Origin: Symbiodinium natans
Taxonomy: Eukaryota; Sar; Dinophyceae; Suessiales; Symbiodiniaceae
DNA: 64,000 nucleotides
NCBI GenBank assembly: GCA_905221605.1
Contig: CAJNDS010002149.1
Coordinates: forward strand, 353,972 to 417,971
Direction: 5' to 3'
Shown: positions 18,773 through 27,651 of the stretch, in pieces
Numbering within the stretch: position 1 is the stretch's first letter
Layout: every line of letters starts with the position of its first letter
The notes under the pieces: generated by a model
Told to the model about the DNA's origin: nothing
What the model saw: only the letters and a program-made list of their open reading frames with translations
The model's database searches: none
Translations under genes and position numbers: made by a program

Positions 18773-18988
18773 GTGCAAATCTAAATTTATAATTGATAAT
18801 TAGGTTTTCCTCGTGAGCATCGTAGAGCTTTAGCAACTAGACCAGCGAAGCCGACATGATTGTGCAAGCTGGTGGACCCTGGAATCAAGCGAAGCATGTG
18901 CAGATGTAGAAAATGACTGTTTCCTTTGTCAGCAGGTGTGTCTGCACGGTTGTCTATCACTGCATTGCGTTAGGTTGTAACTCATATA

Positions 18989-19004
18989 TCCGTAGCCATT
19001 TCGG
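18989..19004 (+). other. Relict dinoflagellate spliced-leader sequence
   Basis: TCCGTAGCCATTTCGG matches 15 of the first 16 bases of the dinoflagellate spliced leader (one T to C); the last six bases of the leader are not recognisable. It lies 54 bp before the ATG of the next gene, where a leader would sit if a trans-spliced mRNA had been copied back into DNA. Confidence 0.65.
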
Positions 19005-19057
19005 TTTGTTGACGAAGCCTGTGCCCTGACAACAAGTCACTTTTGTGAAGGCTGACC

Positions 19058-21253
19058 ATGTCTGTTGCCAGCTCCAGCCAGGGTGCCCCAGCAAGTGACG
19101 GCTCTGGGTTCGGGGCACCTGAGCAACTCCTGTGCCAGAAGTGTGGTGACCACACGTCGATGGGACAAAGTGCAGCAACGGGCAGGAACCCGTTGCTGAG
19201 GGCATGCAATGCGTGTTTGGCAACGGACCGTTGGCTGGCGAGGAGCCAACATAAGCCCAAGAACGGCCGACCAGAGACTGAGGAGGAGAAGACAAGGCGA
19301 GCCAATGCCTGCAAAGTCAAGGAAGACCTCAAGAAGAAAACTCCTGAGGAGAGAAAGGCCTGGTACTTTGAGCAGAAGTCTGCGAGGGCAATGGAGGACC
19401 ACACCAAGAAGAGGAGTTTCTCCTCGGCTGTGGGCAGCGTCGAGGAGACGAGAGAGGCATCGTCATTGACTGACGATATCGACAAGTATATCCCCTTCAA
19501 GATCTGGGCCCAAGGTGAGATGGCATTGAAGACCTATGCCACCATTGCGGAAGCCAAGCTTGCCTGGGACAAGCTCATTGCCGACCCAACCACACGAACC
19601 ATGAAGCAGAATGGCGAAACCCTCATCTATGAGTTCGGTGGCGTCGAGGTGCGGGCTCGTCAGGCCCATGGAATGAAGGCTGCCTTGAGACAGCGAATGG
19701 ACATCTCAGAGCAGAAGGACCTGGATGAGTACAACCATGAAGCTGACAGCAGAGTTAAGAGGGCAAGGGGCAGACTTGAGGTAGAAATGACTGCCAATGC
19801 GGCGGCTGACGGCGACTCCCAGAACGTGATCCCCCTCTTGCACGTTGCTCGAGACCTCGGTCACTTGAAGGAGCAGGAGGAGGCCAGAGACTTGGAACTG
19901 CACCAGCAGGCCTCGGAGCTCCTGCAGCAGCGGAAGGCACAGCAAGAAGAAAGGAAGAAGAAACAGGAAGCACAGGGCAAGAGCCTGCCTTTGGAGAAGT
20001 TGGCCCTTGATGCTGCTCGAAAGAAGGCCAGCCAGAGCATGACCGACCTGGTTTTGCGGCAGCAGACAACCCTGAAAGCCATCGAGCTCGACAGCGAGAA
20101 AGTCATTGAAACCGAGGGCGATGACTTGAAGAAGGAGCGGCGCGAGAACATCTGCAAAGTGCAGGAGGCCATGGAAACCTTGGAGAAGAGCATCCGTGCG
20201 AAGGAGAAAGAGTGGGAGAATGCCCTGAAGGGTGACACCGTGGATGCTGAAGAGGTTGCAACATTGAGAGCTGCAGTGGCAGACTACATGAAGGCCTTCC
20301 ACACCAGCAACAGCGACGTGAAAGAAGTCAAGAACAGGATTGCGGAACTCCGGAATTGGGTGACGAAGACCAAGAAAGCAATCAACGACAGAGAGAAGGC
20401 AGCCCAAAAAACTGCGGCTGGCAGGAGGATGGCAAAAATGGCCCAGGGCTCCGGCCTCAACTTGTTAGCTACGGCTCTGGCCAAGGAGTGCAACACCCTT
20501 GAAGCGTGTGGCAAGGTGCTGTACAGTTTCGCAGCCGAGCCACTCCTGAAGCAGTCGTTGCCTTGTGTGTTCGAAAGCCAGCGGGCACAGAACTTGCTGA
20601 AGGCCGTGAAGGGTTTGGAGTACTACGACATGCAGAAAGCGTGGGTCGCTGAGAAGATGGCGTCATCAAAGGCCACAGCATGCTCGGCACTCATCTCAAA
20701 GAAGGCAGTGGCGGCGAAAGTCACTGATTTGGTGCGAAAGAGCTGGAGTGAGGTCACGGGCAACGATGGCCTGAAGGGCTTGCCCGATGACTTGTCGGAC
20801 CTCTTTGCCGTCCAGTTCGGGCAGCGACTCCAGCAAAGTGTCAATGTCTATTTGCGAACAGAGATGAACTTGCCCATGCTGCTGGTCGTGCTGGAAGGCT
20901 CCCTCACGGTCAGCGGATTCCCATCGAAAATGCTTGGTGATGAAAGACTTGCTGGTCAGCTCAAGAAGCTGGAGGCAATGCCTGCCACACATGTGACAGC
21001 GGAGGTTGCCAGAAATGGCTGGGTGGTGAAACTCCAAGCGGGGGGAAGCATCCTGGTTCCACCAAACACTTGTTGGTTCGAGTGGGCGGGACCAGACGAG
21101 GACACTCACAGCATCCGGCAGCTCATTGCTCGGGATGCTTTCGTTGGGCCCATGAAAGAGTGGCTACAGCAAATGCGTTCGGAAGGGAGTGTGAGCGAGC
21201 AGGACAGGCTGCACAAGATGCTCGAGTTCCTGCAAAAACAGCAGGAGGAGTGA
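19058..21253 (+). CDS. Zinc-ribbon and coiled-coil protein, unknown function
   Basis: A 731-residue protein from ATG 19058. Near the N-terminus two Cys pairs (C-x2-C near 26-29 and C-x2-C near 50-53) suggest a zinc ribbon. Residues about 230-470 are strongly charged and heptad-like, with many Glu/Lys/Gln runs, consistent with a long coiled coil. The C-terminal 200 residues are a mixed domain ending in an LVPPNTCWFEW segment. It is intronless, preceded by a relict spliced leader, and on the same strand as the methyltransferase. No enzyme motif was found and I cannot name the family; a structural or nucleic-acid-bridging role is a guess. Confidence 0.65.
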   Translation: MSVASSSQGAPASDGSGFGAPEQLLCQKCGDHTSMGQSAATGRNPLLRACNACLATDRWLARSQHKPKNGRPETEEEKTRRANACKVKEDLKKKTPEERKAWYFEQKSARAMEDHTKKRSFSSAVGSVEETREASSLTDDIDKYIPFKIWAQGEMALKTYATIAEAKLAWDKLIADPTTRTMKQNGETLIYEFGGVEVRARQAHGMKAALRQRMDISEQKDLDEYNHEADSRVKRARGRLEVEMTANAAADGDSQNVIPLLHVARDLGHLKEQEEARDLELHQQASELLQQRKAQQEERKKKQEAQGKSLPLEKLALDAARKKASQSMTDLVLRQQTTLKAIELDSEKVIETEGDDLKKERRENICKVQEAMETLEKSIRAKEKEWENALKGDTVDAEEVATLRAAVADYMKAFHTSNSDVKEVKNRIAELRNWVTKTKKAINDREKAAQKTAAGRRMAKMAQGSGLNLLATALAKECNTLEACGKVLYSFAAEPLLKQSLPCVFESQRAQNLLKAVKGLEYYDMQKAWVAEKMASSKATACSALISKKAVAAKVTDLVRKSWSEVTGNDGLKGLPDDLSDLFAVQFGQRLQQSVNVYLRTEMNLPMLLVVLEGSLTVSGFPSKMLGDERLAGQLKKLEAMPATHVTAEVARNGWVVKLQAGGSILVPPNTCWFEWAGPDEDTHSIRQLIARDAFVGPMKEWLQQMRSEGSVSEQDRLHKMLEFLQKQQEE

Positions 21254-21948
21254 GACCTACGGGTTCTCGCAGCTCGAAGACTGGAAGCTAGCTTCATCTC
21301 AGATTCCCAAAAGACTCTCGAATCCTCGTGGCCTTGATTCTTTTCGAGTCCAGAATCTTAGTGTGTTTCGTATGCTTCAAGTCAGATTCCAGCGGGGCTC
21401 TCGAGTCCCTGTGGCTGCGGGGTTGCTGGAATCCCGTGGCCAGGCGTGAAACCCGGAGTCACAGACAGGAGCATAGTTTTGGAAGAAGCTTCATGCCAGA
21501 TTCCGGAGGGACTCTCGAATCCTCGTGGCCCGAATTTTGTTAAGTTAGCGATTGTGTGTCCGTCCTTGAGGCCGTCTGAGATCTAATAGCTAGCAACCAG
21601 AGTCCAGAGTTGGTGGCTTCTGCCAGCAGTGCAGCCACTTGCATTTGAGCAATTTTTCATCCGTTCTGAGCGACGTCCGCAAGCAGCGACGGTGGCAAAA
21701 CAATAGCCATGTGTAAGGTGCGATTTAGATTGCCGTAGTCAGAGAGTCAGAGTTAGCATTCATTGCTCGAGCCGGACTCAATGCTCAAAGATCTGCAAGG
21801 CTTTACACAATGCCAGAGAGCGACAACGTTAACGAGAGACATGATCAGCAGTGACCGGCGAGAGATCGCGAAAAAGTAGATGTGTAGGAAGGGCGACATA
21901 GCGACAGTGAGAGAGTAGAGGAGAGTATAGGTCTAGCCGAGTGTTGCC
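21254..21948. repeat. Intergenic region with a three-copy imperfect repeat
   Basis: A unit containing CAGATTCC then (G/A)CTCTCGAATCC and TCGTGGCC occurs at about 21299, 21384 and 21491. The first and third copies are also preceded by a similar AAGC-TTCAT segment. The rest, 21542-21948, shows no gene. Confidence 0.7.
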
Positions 21949-22413
21949 ATGTCAGACTCCGAAGAGACCCAGGAGTGGCCTGGTGTCCATGCAGACAAAG
22001 AAATGGAGGGCACAGAGGGCCTGCTTTCCAATGGTGAGCAGTTCCAGCAAGTCACGAGCAATGGTGCTGCCATTGCTGAGCCTGAGCAGTTGAAAAAGAG
22101 AAAGCCTTTCGATGAAAAGGATCTGGAGATTACTTGCTTGGAGCAAGAAATCGATGGTCTGAAGAAGCATGAGGCAGAACTCAGGCTGGTAAATACGAGC
22201 CAGAAAGAGACATTGGATGTCTTGCGAACAGAGAATGCGGGCCTGCGGCAGCAGGTGGGCAACCTTCAGAAAAAGTTGCGAACAGCGACAAAGAAGAGCG
22301 AGGATCAGGCAAACGGTGCAAGTGCAGCAACTGGGCTTACTGATGAAAGGTTTGGGCTTGTGCGGTCAGAAGGCATGCAAGCTCTGTTTAAGGCAGTGCC
22401 AGAGTCGAACTAA
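21949..22413 (+). CDS. Small coiled-coil protein
   Basis: A 154-residue protein from ATG 21949. After an acidic N-terminus, residues about 60-125 form regular heptads (LEQEIDGLKKHEAEL..., LRTENAGLRQQVGNLQKKL), a convincing leucine-zipper-like coiled coil suited to dimerisation. It has no DNA-binding basic region typical of bZIP proteins. It is the last gene of the plus-strand block and is intronless. Function unknown; it may partner with the coiled-coil protein just upstream. Confidence 0.5.
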   Translation: MSDSEETQEWPGVHADKEMEGTEGLLSNGEQFQQVTSNGAAIAEPEQLKKRKPFDEKDLEITCLEQEIDGLKKHEAELRLVNTSQKETLDVLRTENAGLRQQVGNLQKKLRTATKKSEDQANGASAATGLTDERFGLVRSEGMQALFKAVPESN

Positions 22414-22923
22414 AGGTGGGCCTCTCTCAGCTCACTCGACTCATTCGATTCGCTCGATTCACTTGTGTCACTCGACTCAAAGCCTTAACAAGAGTCTTCT
22501 TCCAGGACTTCCAGCTGCGTGCCAGGAAAATGTGAAGAGTGCGGGGTTTCGGTGTTTCAGTTGATGAGTCATAGTGGGCAATGGGAAGGAAGAGTGGAGG
22601 GCCGAGGGTAGGGTCAGGCAGGGAGGGTTGGGGTGTTTTAGGGTCTTAAGGGCTGCGACGTATTACGAATGTAAATAGAATCGTTTGTCCAAAGCTCAAG
22701 GCGAATGACGTGCATTGCTTGCGAAGCACGCTAACAATACCGAAATATGCATTCGCCAAGAAGAGAAAAAGACAGTATCAACCAGTGTTGGGGATGGTCT
22801 TTTTCTTTTGTTTTTCTATGTTGTTCATTGTAAAAACGGAAACTACGAGATTTTGCATTTTGAGATTGTCACCAAATACAGGTCATGTCAGTGCACTCTT
22901 TTTTAAGGCCCGAACCATAAACC
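22414..22923. other. A/T-rich intergenic region at the end of the gene block
   Basis: No supported gene. It contains short CACTCGATTC-like repeats (22432-22480) and an 8-bp inverted repeat GGCGAATG/CATTCGCC about 58 bp across near 22700-22757. T-rich toward 22800. Confidence 0.4.
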
Positions 22924-25900
22924 TCAAAGCATGAATGCGTTACTTTCCTGAATCTTGGGGGGGGGGGCGGTGCCCCGATATTTTTTTACGTCCAAAATTA
23001 GGTAGGTTACCCAGACCCGGTCACCACGACAACCACCATATTGGCAACTCTGTGCCGCTTCTTCAAGGTTTCCCTCAACAAGGGTTTCAAGGACCAAGGG
23101 AGGGTGGTCAGGGTGCTTGGTAAGCGGGGCTGGGACTAGCCCTCTCAGCCAGAAACATTCTGGTGCATCCACCCTGCTCCTCCACTCAGGGTCGGGGCCA
23201 ATGTCGTGCGCTGCCCACGCAGGGCAAGTGTGGAGCGCATGCACGAAGGAGTTGGCCCCACCGCACCTCGTGCACACCGCGTGCCCGCCATGTCCATTGA
23301 AGGCTACAGCGCCTTGCCAGACCATACGTAGCCCTGTTACCTTTAGAGTGTTCCCTTTGGCCTTTCTTAGCAGGCTCCTGTGGGTCGACCAATCTAAACC
23401 ATGCTCGGCTCCTCCGCCGCCGTGCTGGCTTGCAATTCGCCCCCAACGATCGCGCAGCATGGCTCCACGCAGCTGCTCCTTCACCTGCCGTGCCGTAATG
23501 GCGTTTCCCCACTCGAGTCTAATGGTGAGGTCTGGCCTCGACCAGACTTCCATGGTGGGAGCTTCAAAACCCATGTCGCGAAGATAGCACACCATAGCTG
23601 CAATCGGGCCAGCTGCTAGTCTCCAGGGGTGAGCCGCTCTCGCAAGTCTTTTCCACGTTACCCCCCATGCTTGTTGAAAGCGTGGCGCGCACGGGCCATT
23701 GATAGCAACGCACCGGCTTAGGCTGTCCCAATGTTCCAGAACGATGCGGATAACCGGGTCTTGGACATTAAACTCGCCCATATCAAAGACCACGTCCGCT
23801 GAACCAAGCGCCAGTCTGGTGGAGTGGGACACCGCCATTCCCCTCACCACCTTCATTCTCTTTGGAGATAGCCCTTGGGCCTGGTGCCCCCAGGTGCCTG
23901 CCGTAAAGGCGCTGGTTTTGAAAGCGCGAATCGCATGCTTTTTCTGGCCTAGCCCTAACCGATGAAGTTTGCCGCTCCTCTTGACCGCTTTCTGAATGCG
24001 GCTGTTTGAGGTCTTTACCCGCCTCCTTCGGCCTCCAGACGAATCCGCCCCCAGGTCTTTGACGAGACTTTGCACCTGCGGCTCTTTGACCTTTCTCCTG
24101 ATACGGAGTTCTTTTTCCGCAGACCCATCAGAGCATACAAAAGCGGACTTCCGGATGCTGAGCTGCAGCTTGGCTGCTCCTAGCTCCGACTGAAGCGTGC
24201 GGAACACTGCAAGCGCCTGCTTTGCTGCTGTCTGCGGTTCGCGGTGCTCGACATCGACAGAGATGTCATCCAGCCATACATCCATGGACTGGATCCGGTT
24301 CGACTGGTAAACTTTCTGGCAAGTGGGAAACAGTGCCAGCTTTGCCAGGGCAGGGGCTATGGGGCAGCCTGCCATTATGCCCCTGCTGGCCCATAAGGGG
24401 TGAGAAACTCGACCCTCAGAGGAGATCAGTCTTTCGCCTCGATATATCTGGAGCGCTATATTGAGGACGACCTGGGGGAAACCCAGGATTTTGGCTTGTT
24501 GGATCAACAGCTCATGCTCGACTGTCTCATAAAAGGTCGTGAGGTCGATGAAAATACTCACCCGACTTAAACCTCTCGAACGGCTGATTTCGGAGAGGAA
24601 GACTCTGCGGACAGAAATGTCCAAGCAAGCTTGTCCTGGACGGGCCGCGTCCCACGGGGCTACAAGCTCAAAGCGGGCTATCCATTCAGCCACCAGGTTG
24701 TACCTGGCTTGGGTCCAAAGCTTGTACGCTACATGGCATAAAGCAATCGGGCGTTCAATCTCTTCCGACTTAACAAGCATGGTGACCTGAGTGGTACACC
24801 ACTGATGCGGGGCCTGGCCGGTTTTTTCCACAAGGTGAAAGAAATGGGTGAGATCCTCGACCCGTTTTTCAGGCAGGGCTTTAAGGAAGGGAATCGTCCA
24901 TCCATCTGGTCCTGGGGCTTTCAGAGGCAGACGTTTGATGCGGAGCATGATTGCCAGCGGGTCTAGCGGAGGGAGTAGCTCGGCCTCTCGCTTGGCTTCT
25001 TCGAGCAGTAGGGGAAAAACGGTTGGAACAGGCTCGAACTCTCCTTGCCAAATCGGTTGCCACTGGGCCAATCGACAGTATGGACGTAGCATGGGTTCCA
25101 TTGTTTGGAAAGGCCTATCCAGACCAGATTCATGGCTTTTCATGGCACGGAAGAGAGGCCTCATTCCTTTCTGAACGGCGCCGTCAAGCCACTCCTTGTA
25201 ACGCTCCTTATCGCAACGGACGTGCTCCTTTTGGGCCTTTGAGGCTTCGTCCTCGATCCACTTGCGGGTATCGATGTCGTCTTCCCCGGCGAGAAGGGAT
25301 TTGATCTTTGCCTGTTTGTCGCCATTGATTTCCTGGGCCTCGGAATCAATCAGGCCTGACAACAGGTTCTCGAGCTCATCGGCCTTGATGATTTTTTGGG
25401 GGGTTTTATTTGTCCAGACCTGCAGCCTCTGCCATTTTGCATGATTGTCCGTGTACTTATAGACTTTGGACGGGGCCAGAAGTCGACCGTGTTTCAATGA
25501 CAAGGTGATGCCCCGGACGGCGGTTTCTTCGGGACACACCGTTGCCGAACACTCTTGTGCCAGGGCGGCAAATGCCAGCGAGACTTCATCAGAAATCTCG
25601 CGCCCCATCCACTTGATATGCGTGATGCACAGCAATTTCCTGCTACACCCTGCCACTTCACCAACAGGTCCAAACGCAGGAAGCTGGAAAACCTTACACT
25701 GGCCCCCCATCGTATCGCAAGTGAGGATCAGGCTAGAGTGGGGCCGATGTGGAGCAGTCCAATCTGCAGCGATGCTGGAGATGCTCCTGAGCTTGCTACT
25801 GCAGATGCAGTAGTCAAGTTCGTTGCCGCTATCACACGTGGCCTGCCCAGTCACAATCGGGTAGGCCTGGAGTTCACTGAGGATGTTACTGGCCAGGAGC

Positions 25901-27303
25901 TCCTCCGGAGCCACATTCCAATCCCCTATGGCAAACCAGTGCCCGGAGTGAGCCTTTATATTTGCCATTAGGTGGGACAGGATTTCAGCATTAGGGTGCG
26001 AATCATACGCTACACCTGACCGCAAGTAGACGCTGAAACATGCAATCTCCGCCTGTCTAGTTCTGACCGCAACTGCAGTGAAACCGCCCCCCTCAAAAGA
26101 AACATGATTTAAGAACCGGGCTTGCCAATGCTTACGGACCAAGATCCCCGTACCTCCGAGGACTCCTTTCCCTTGACCAGGGGAGCCCGACCCGCCATGC
26201 AACTCATAGCCGCATCGTGCTGCTTTCCGGGCCGCTGACTCTCTTGAGTCTCCGATAAGGTGGGTTTCTTGAAGGCACACTACCGGCTCCTTGAGTTGGT
26301 CAAGCCAGGTAACAATTTCCGCCCTCCAACTGGTGACATTGGAAGAGCGAATTTGAAGTGGTTCTTTGGAGGGAAGGCTTAGCTGCTGTTGCACGTCCTT
26401 GAGAGCCATCCTCAAGGGTGATACCCCTACCGACGGGCCTCGAGAAGCACAGCTGAAAAGCTGCTCCAAGGTCCAGTGCTCCAATAGCCCTTCGTTCTGA
26501 GGGGCTTGGTCCGCTAGTTCAATGATTGTCTCTTCGGCTTCGGCACTGATAGCGTGCTGTCCGTCGAGTTGAACCTCTAACTTGTGCCACAGCTTGGCTT
26601 GCTTTCGGTTTCGTGGTTCCACGAGGGCATGCTTCTTCCTGGTTTTTTGACCAGTATGCCCTGAAGGTAGTCTGGTTCCCACTGAAGCTGTACAAGTTGC
26701 TGGGGTTTGCGTCATGTCGCTATCATCTAGCAAAGACGCGGGAAAGAATTTGGGGCCACTGAGGCCGACTGGCGACTCCGCTTTAACAAAGGCCAGTGCT
26801 GTCTTTCTGGGAGTGGTCTTTCTCCTACTCCTCAAAAGCCACTTGTTTACACTAGCCGTACCTTCTGCACAAACAGGCTGCTCCTGCGTGCTGAAGGAGA
26901 AACTCTCTTCATGCTCCGTATCCGCCGGTAAGAGCAGGGGAGTAGCTCCTCGGTCAGAGTCGAGAGTAGTCGGAGTGCTGCAAAATTGCGCCCCAAACCC
27001 TTGTGTGGGAACTGGGGCTTGCTCATCATGAGCCATGGTCGTGTAAGTCTTGCAGGCGGAGTCCAGCCTGTTTAGAACATATTTGACCGCAGGGCTCAGT
27101 CGCGGGCCTTGACTGCCCTGGGTCTCCTTGCCTCCTTGCTTCGGTCTCCAATGGCGCCGAATCCTGTGACCCTCCTGAGGAGGCAGAAAAACTAGCTGCT
27201 CCAACGGCGCACATCCACCTGCAATACTGCAAAACTGTGACGCGTACGCTGCGGGCCCTTGCCAGAGGGAGTGCCGCGCCTCACTCCACTGTGGCCCTGT
27301 GCC
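22924..27303 (-). CDS. LINE ORF2: APE-type endonuclease, reverse transcriptase, zinc knuckle
   Basis: The frame is open from directly after the ORF1 TAG (27304-27306) to TGA at 22924. No ATG is near the start; numbering from TTG 27204 gives 1,426 residues. An N-terminal extension (1-280) precedes the endonuclease: SSNVTSW (about 290), QETHL (about 313), GDWN (about 428), LDY (about 464) and a His-Ser pair (about 483). The reverse transcriptase follows, with APGPDGW, motif A FIDLTTFYE (about 886), motif B GIMAGCPIAP and motif C WLDD (about 978). The C-terminus has a C-x2-C-x8-H-x4-C knuckle (about 1311). The last 30 codons may lie beyond the true LINE end, since the shared 3' motif is at 23010-23040. 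All catalytic residues I can check are present. Confidence 0.92.
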   Translation of the reverse strand, partial: GTGPQWSEARHSLWQGPAAYASQFCSIAGGCAPLEQLVFLPPQEGHRIRRHWRPKQGGKETQGSQGPRLSPAVKYVLNRLDSACKTYTTMAHDEQAPVPTQGFGAQFCSTPTTLDSDRGATPLLLPADTEHEESFSFSTQEQPVCAEGTASVNKWLLRSRRKTTPRKTALAFVKAESPVGLSGPKFFPASLLDDSDMTQTPATCTASVGTRLPSGHTGQKTRKKHALVEPRNRKQAKLWHKLEVQLDGQHAISAEAEETIIELADQAPQNEGLLEHWTLEQLFSCASRGPSVGVSPLRMALKDVQQQLSLPSKEPLQIRSSNVTSWRAEIVTWLDQLKEPVVCLQETHLIGDSRESAARKAARCGYELHGGSGSPGQGKGVLGGTGILVRKHWQARFLNHVSFEGGGFTAVAVRTRQAEIACFSVYLRSGVAYDSHPNAEILSHLMANIKAHSGHWFAIGDWNVAPEELLASNILSELQAYPIVTGQATCDSGNELDYCICSSKLRSISSIAADWTAPHRPHSSLILTCDTMGGQCKVFQLPAFGPVGEVAGCSRKLLCITHIKWMGREISDEVSLAFAALAQECSATVCPEETAVRGITLSLKHGRLLAPSKVYKYTDNHAKWQRLQVWTNKTPQKIIKADELENLLSGLIDSEAQEINGDKQAKIKSLLAGEDDIDTRKWIEDEASKAQKEHVRCDKERYKEWLDGAVQKGMRPLFRAMKSHESGLDRPFQTMEPMLRPYCRLAQWQPIWQGEFEPVPTVFPLLLEEAKREAELLPPLDPLAIMLRIKRLPLKAPGPDGWTIPFLKALPEKRVEDLTHFFHLVEKTGQAPHQWCTTQVTMLVKSEEIERPIALCHVAYKLWTQARYNLVAEWIARFELVAPWDAARPGQACLDISVRRVFLSEISRSRGLSRVSIFIDLTTFYETVEHELLIQQAKILGFPQVVLNIALQIYRGERLISSEGRVSHPLWASRGIMAGCPIAPALAKLALFPTCQKVYQSNRIQSMDVWLDDISVDVEHREPQTAAKQALAVFRTLQSELGAAKLQLSIRKSAFVCSDGSAEKELRIRRKVKEPQVQSLVKDLGADSSGGRRRRVKTSNSRIQKAVKRSGKLHRLGLGQKKHAIRAFKTSAFTAGTWGHQAQGLSPKRMKVVRGMAVSHSTRLALGSADVVFDMGEFNVQDPVIRIVLEHWDSLSRCVAINGPCAPRFQQAWGVTWKRLARAAHPWRLAAGPIAAMVCYLRDMGFEAPTMEVWSRPDLTIRLEWGNAITARQVKEQLRGAMLRDRWGRIASQHGGGGAEHGLDWSTHRSLLRKAKGNTLKVTGLRMVWQGAVAFNGHGGHAVCTRCGGANSFVHALHTCPAWAAHDIGPDPEWRSRVDAPECFWLRGLVPAPLTKHPDHPPLVLETLVEGNLEEAAQSCQYGGCRGDRVWVTYLILDVKKYRGTAPPPKIQESNAFML
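23010..23040 (-). repeat. LINE 3'-end motif, minus orientation
   Basis: Partner of 8647-8677 (30 of 31 bases on opposite strands). Here it falls within the last codons of the ORF2 frame. Confidence 0.75.
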
Positions 27304-27440
27304 CTACAGATGCTCATCCTGACTTTCAAGGGGAGTAGCTCGACCCTCGGTCGGGCTACTCCGAAAATCCAATCTTCTTCTTGTCGGGCCGAACTCTGTT
27401 CCCTCTGGAAGGGCAGCACCTATCAACTCGGCCGGTACTC
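27304..27440 (-). pseudogene. LINE ORF1 C-terminal remnant, copy 2
   Basis: The last 45 codons of ORF1 (from the GVPAELIGAAL region to the TAG), identical in frame to copies 1 and 3. Everything upstream is replaced by a short GTGACC-like junction and the copia end. Confidence 0.85.
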
Positions 27441-27651
27441 CCGGTCACAGTCACATATATCAACTCCCCCTCATGACCAAGAGTTTCACTGTTGGTCACG
27501 TCAACTAAGCTCCTCGCGGGGGCGCGCATGCCGGCGCATTCCTCAGTCCTAGACCGCTGCACTTCAGACCGCTGGAGGTCGACTAACTCTCGCAAAGTAA
27601 CCTGGCTGGGCGGGTGGGCGGGTAAGCCAGGGGTGGACGGGCGGGCGCGAA

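Larger units (their letters stand above)
22924..27449 (-). mobile_element. LINE copy 2, 5'-truncated, intact ORF2
   Basis: Minus-strand LINE in the left arm of the palindrome. It keeps the last part of ORF1 (27304-27440) and all of ORF2. At its 5' edge it abuts the copia A end (LTR start at 27450-27463), as LINE copy 3 abuts copia B, but about 1.4 kb of leader, ORF0 and most of ORF1 is missing. The overlapping first part of ORF2 is almost identical to copy 3, closer than to copy 1, as expected for the two arms of one inverted duplication. Confidence 0.9.

Noticed and set aside
22700-22757. GGCGAATG/CATTCGCC inverted repeat as an element end
   Set aside because: Only 8 bp, no matching end near 8.7 kb and no target duplication visible.
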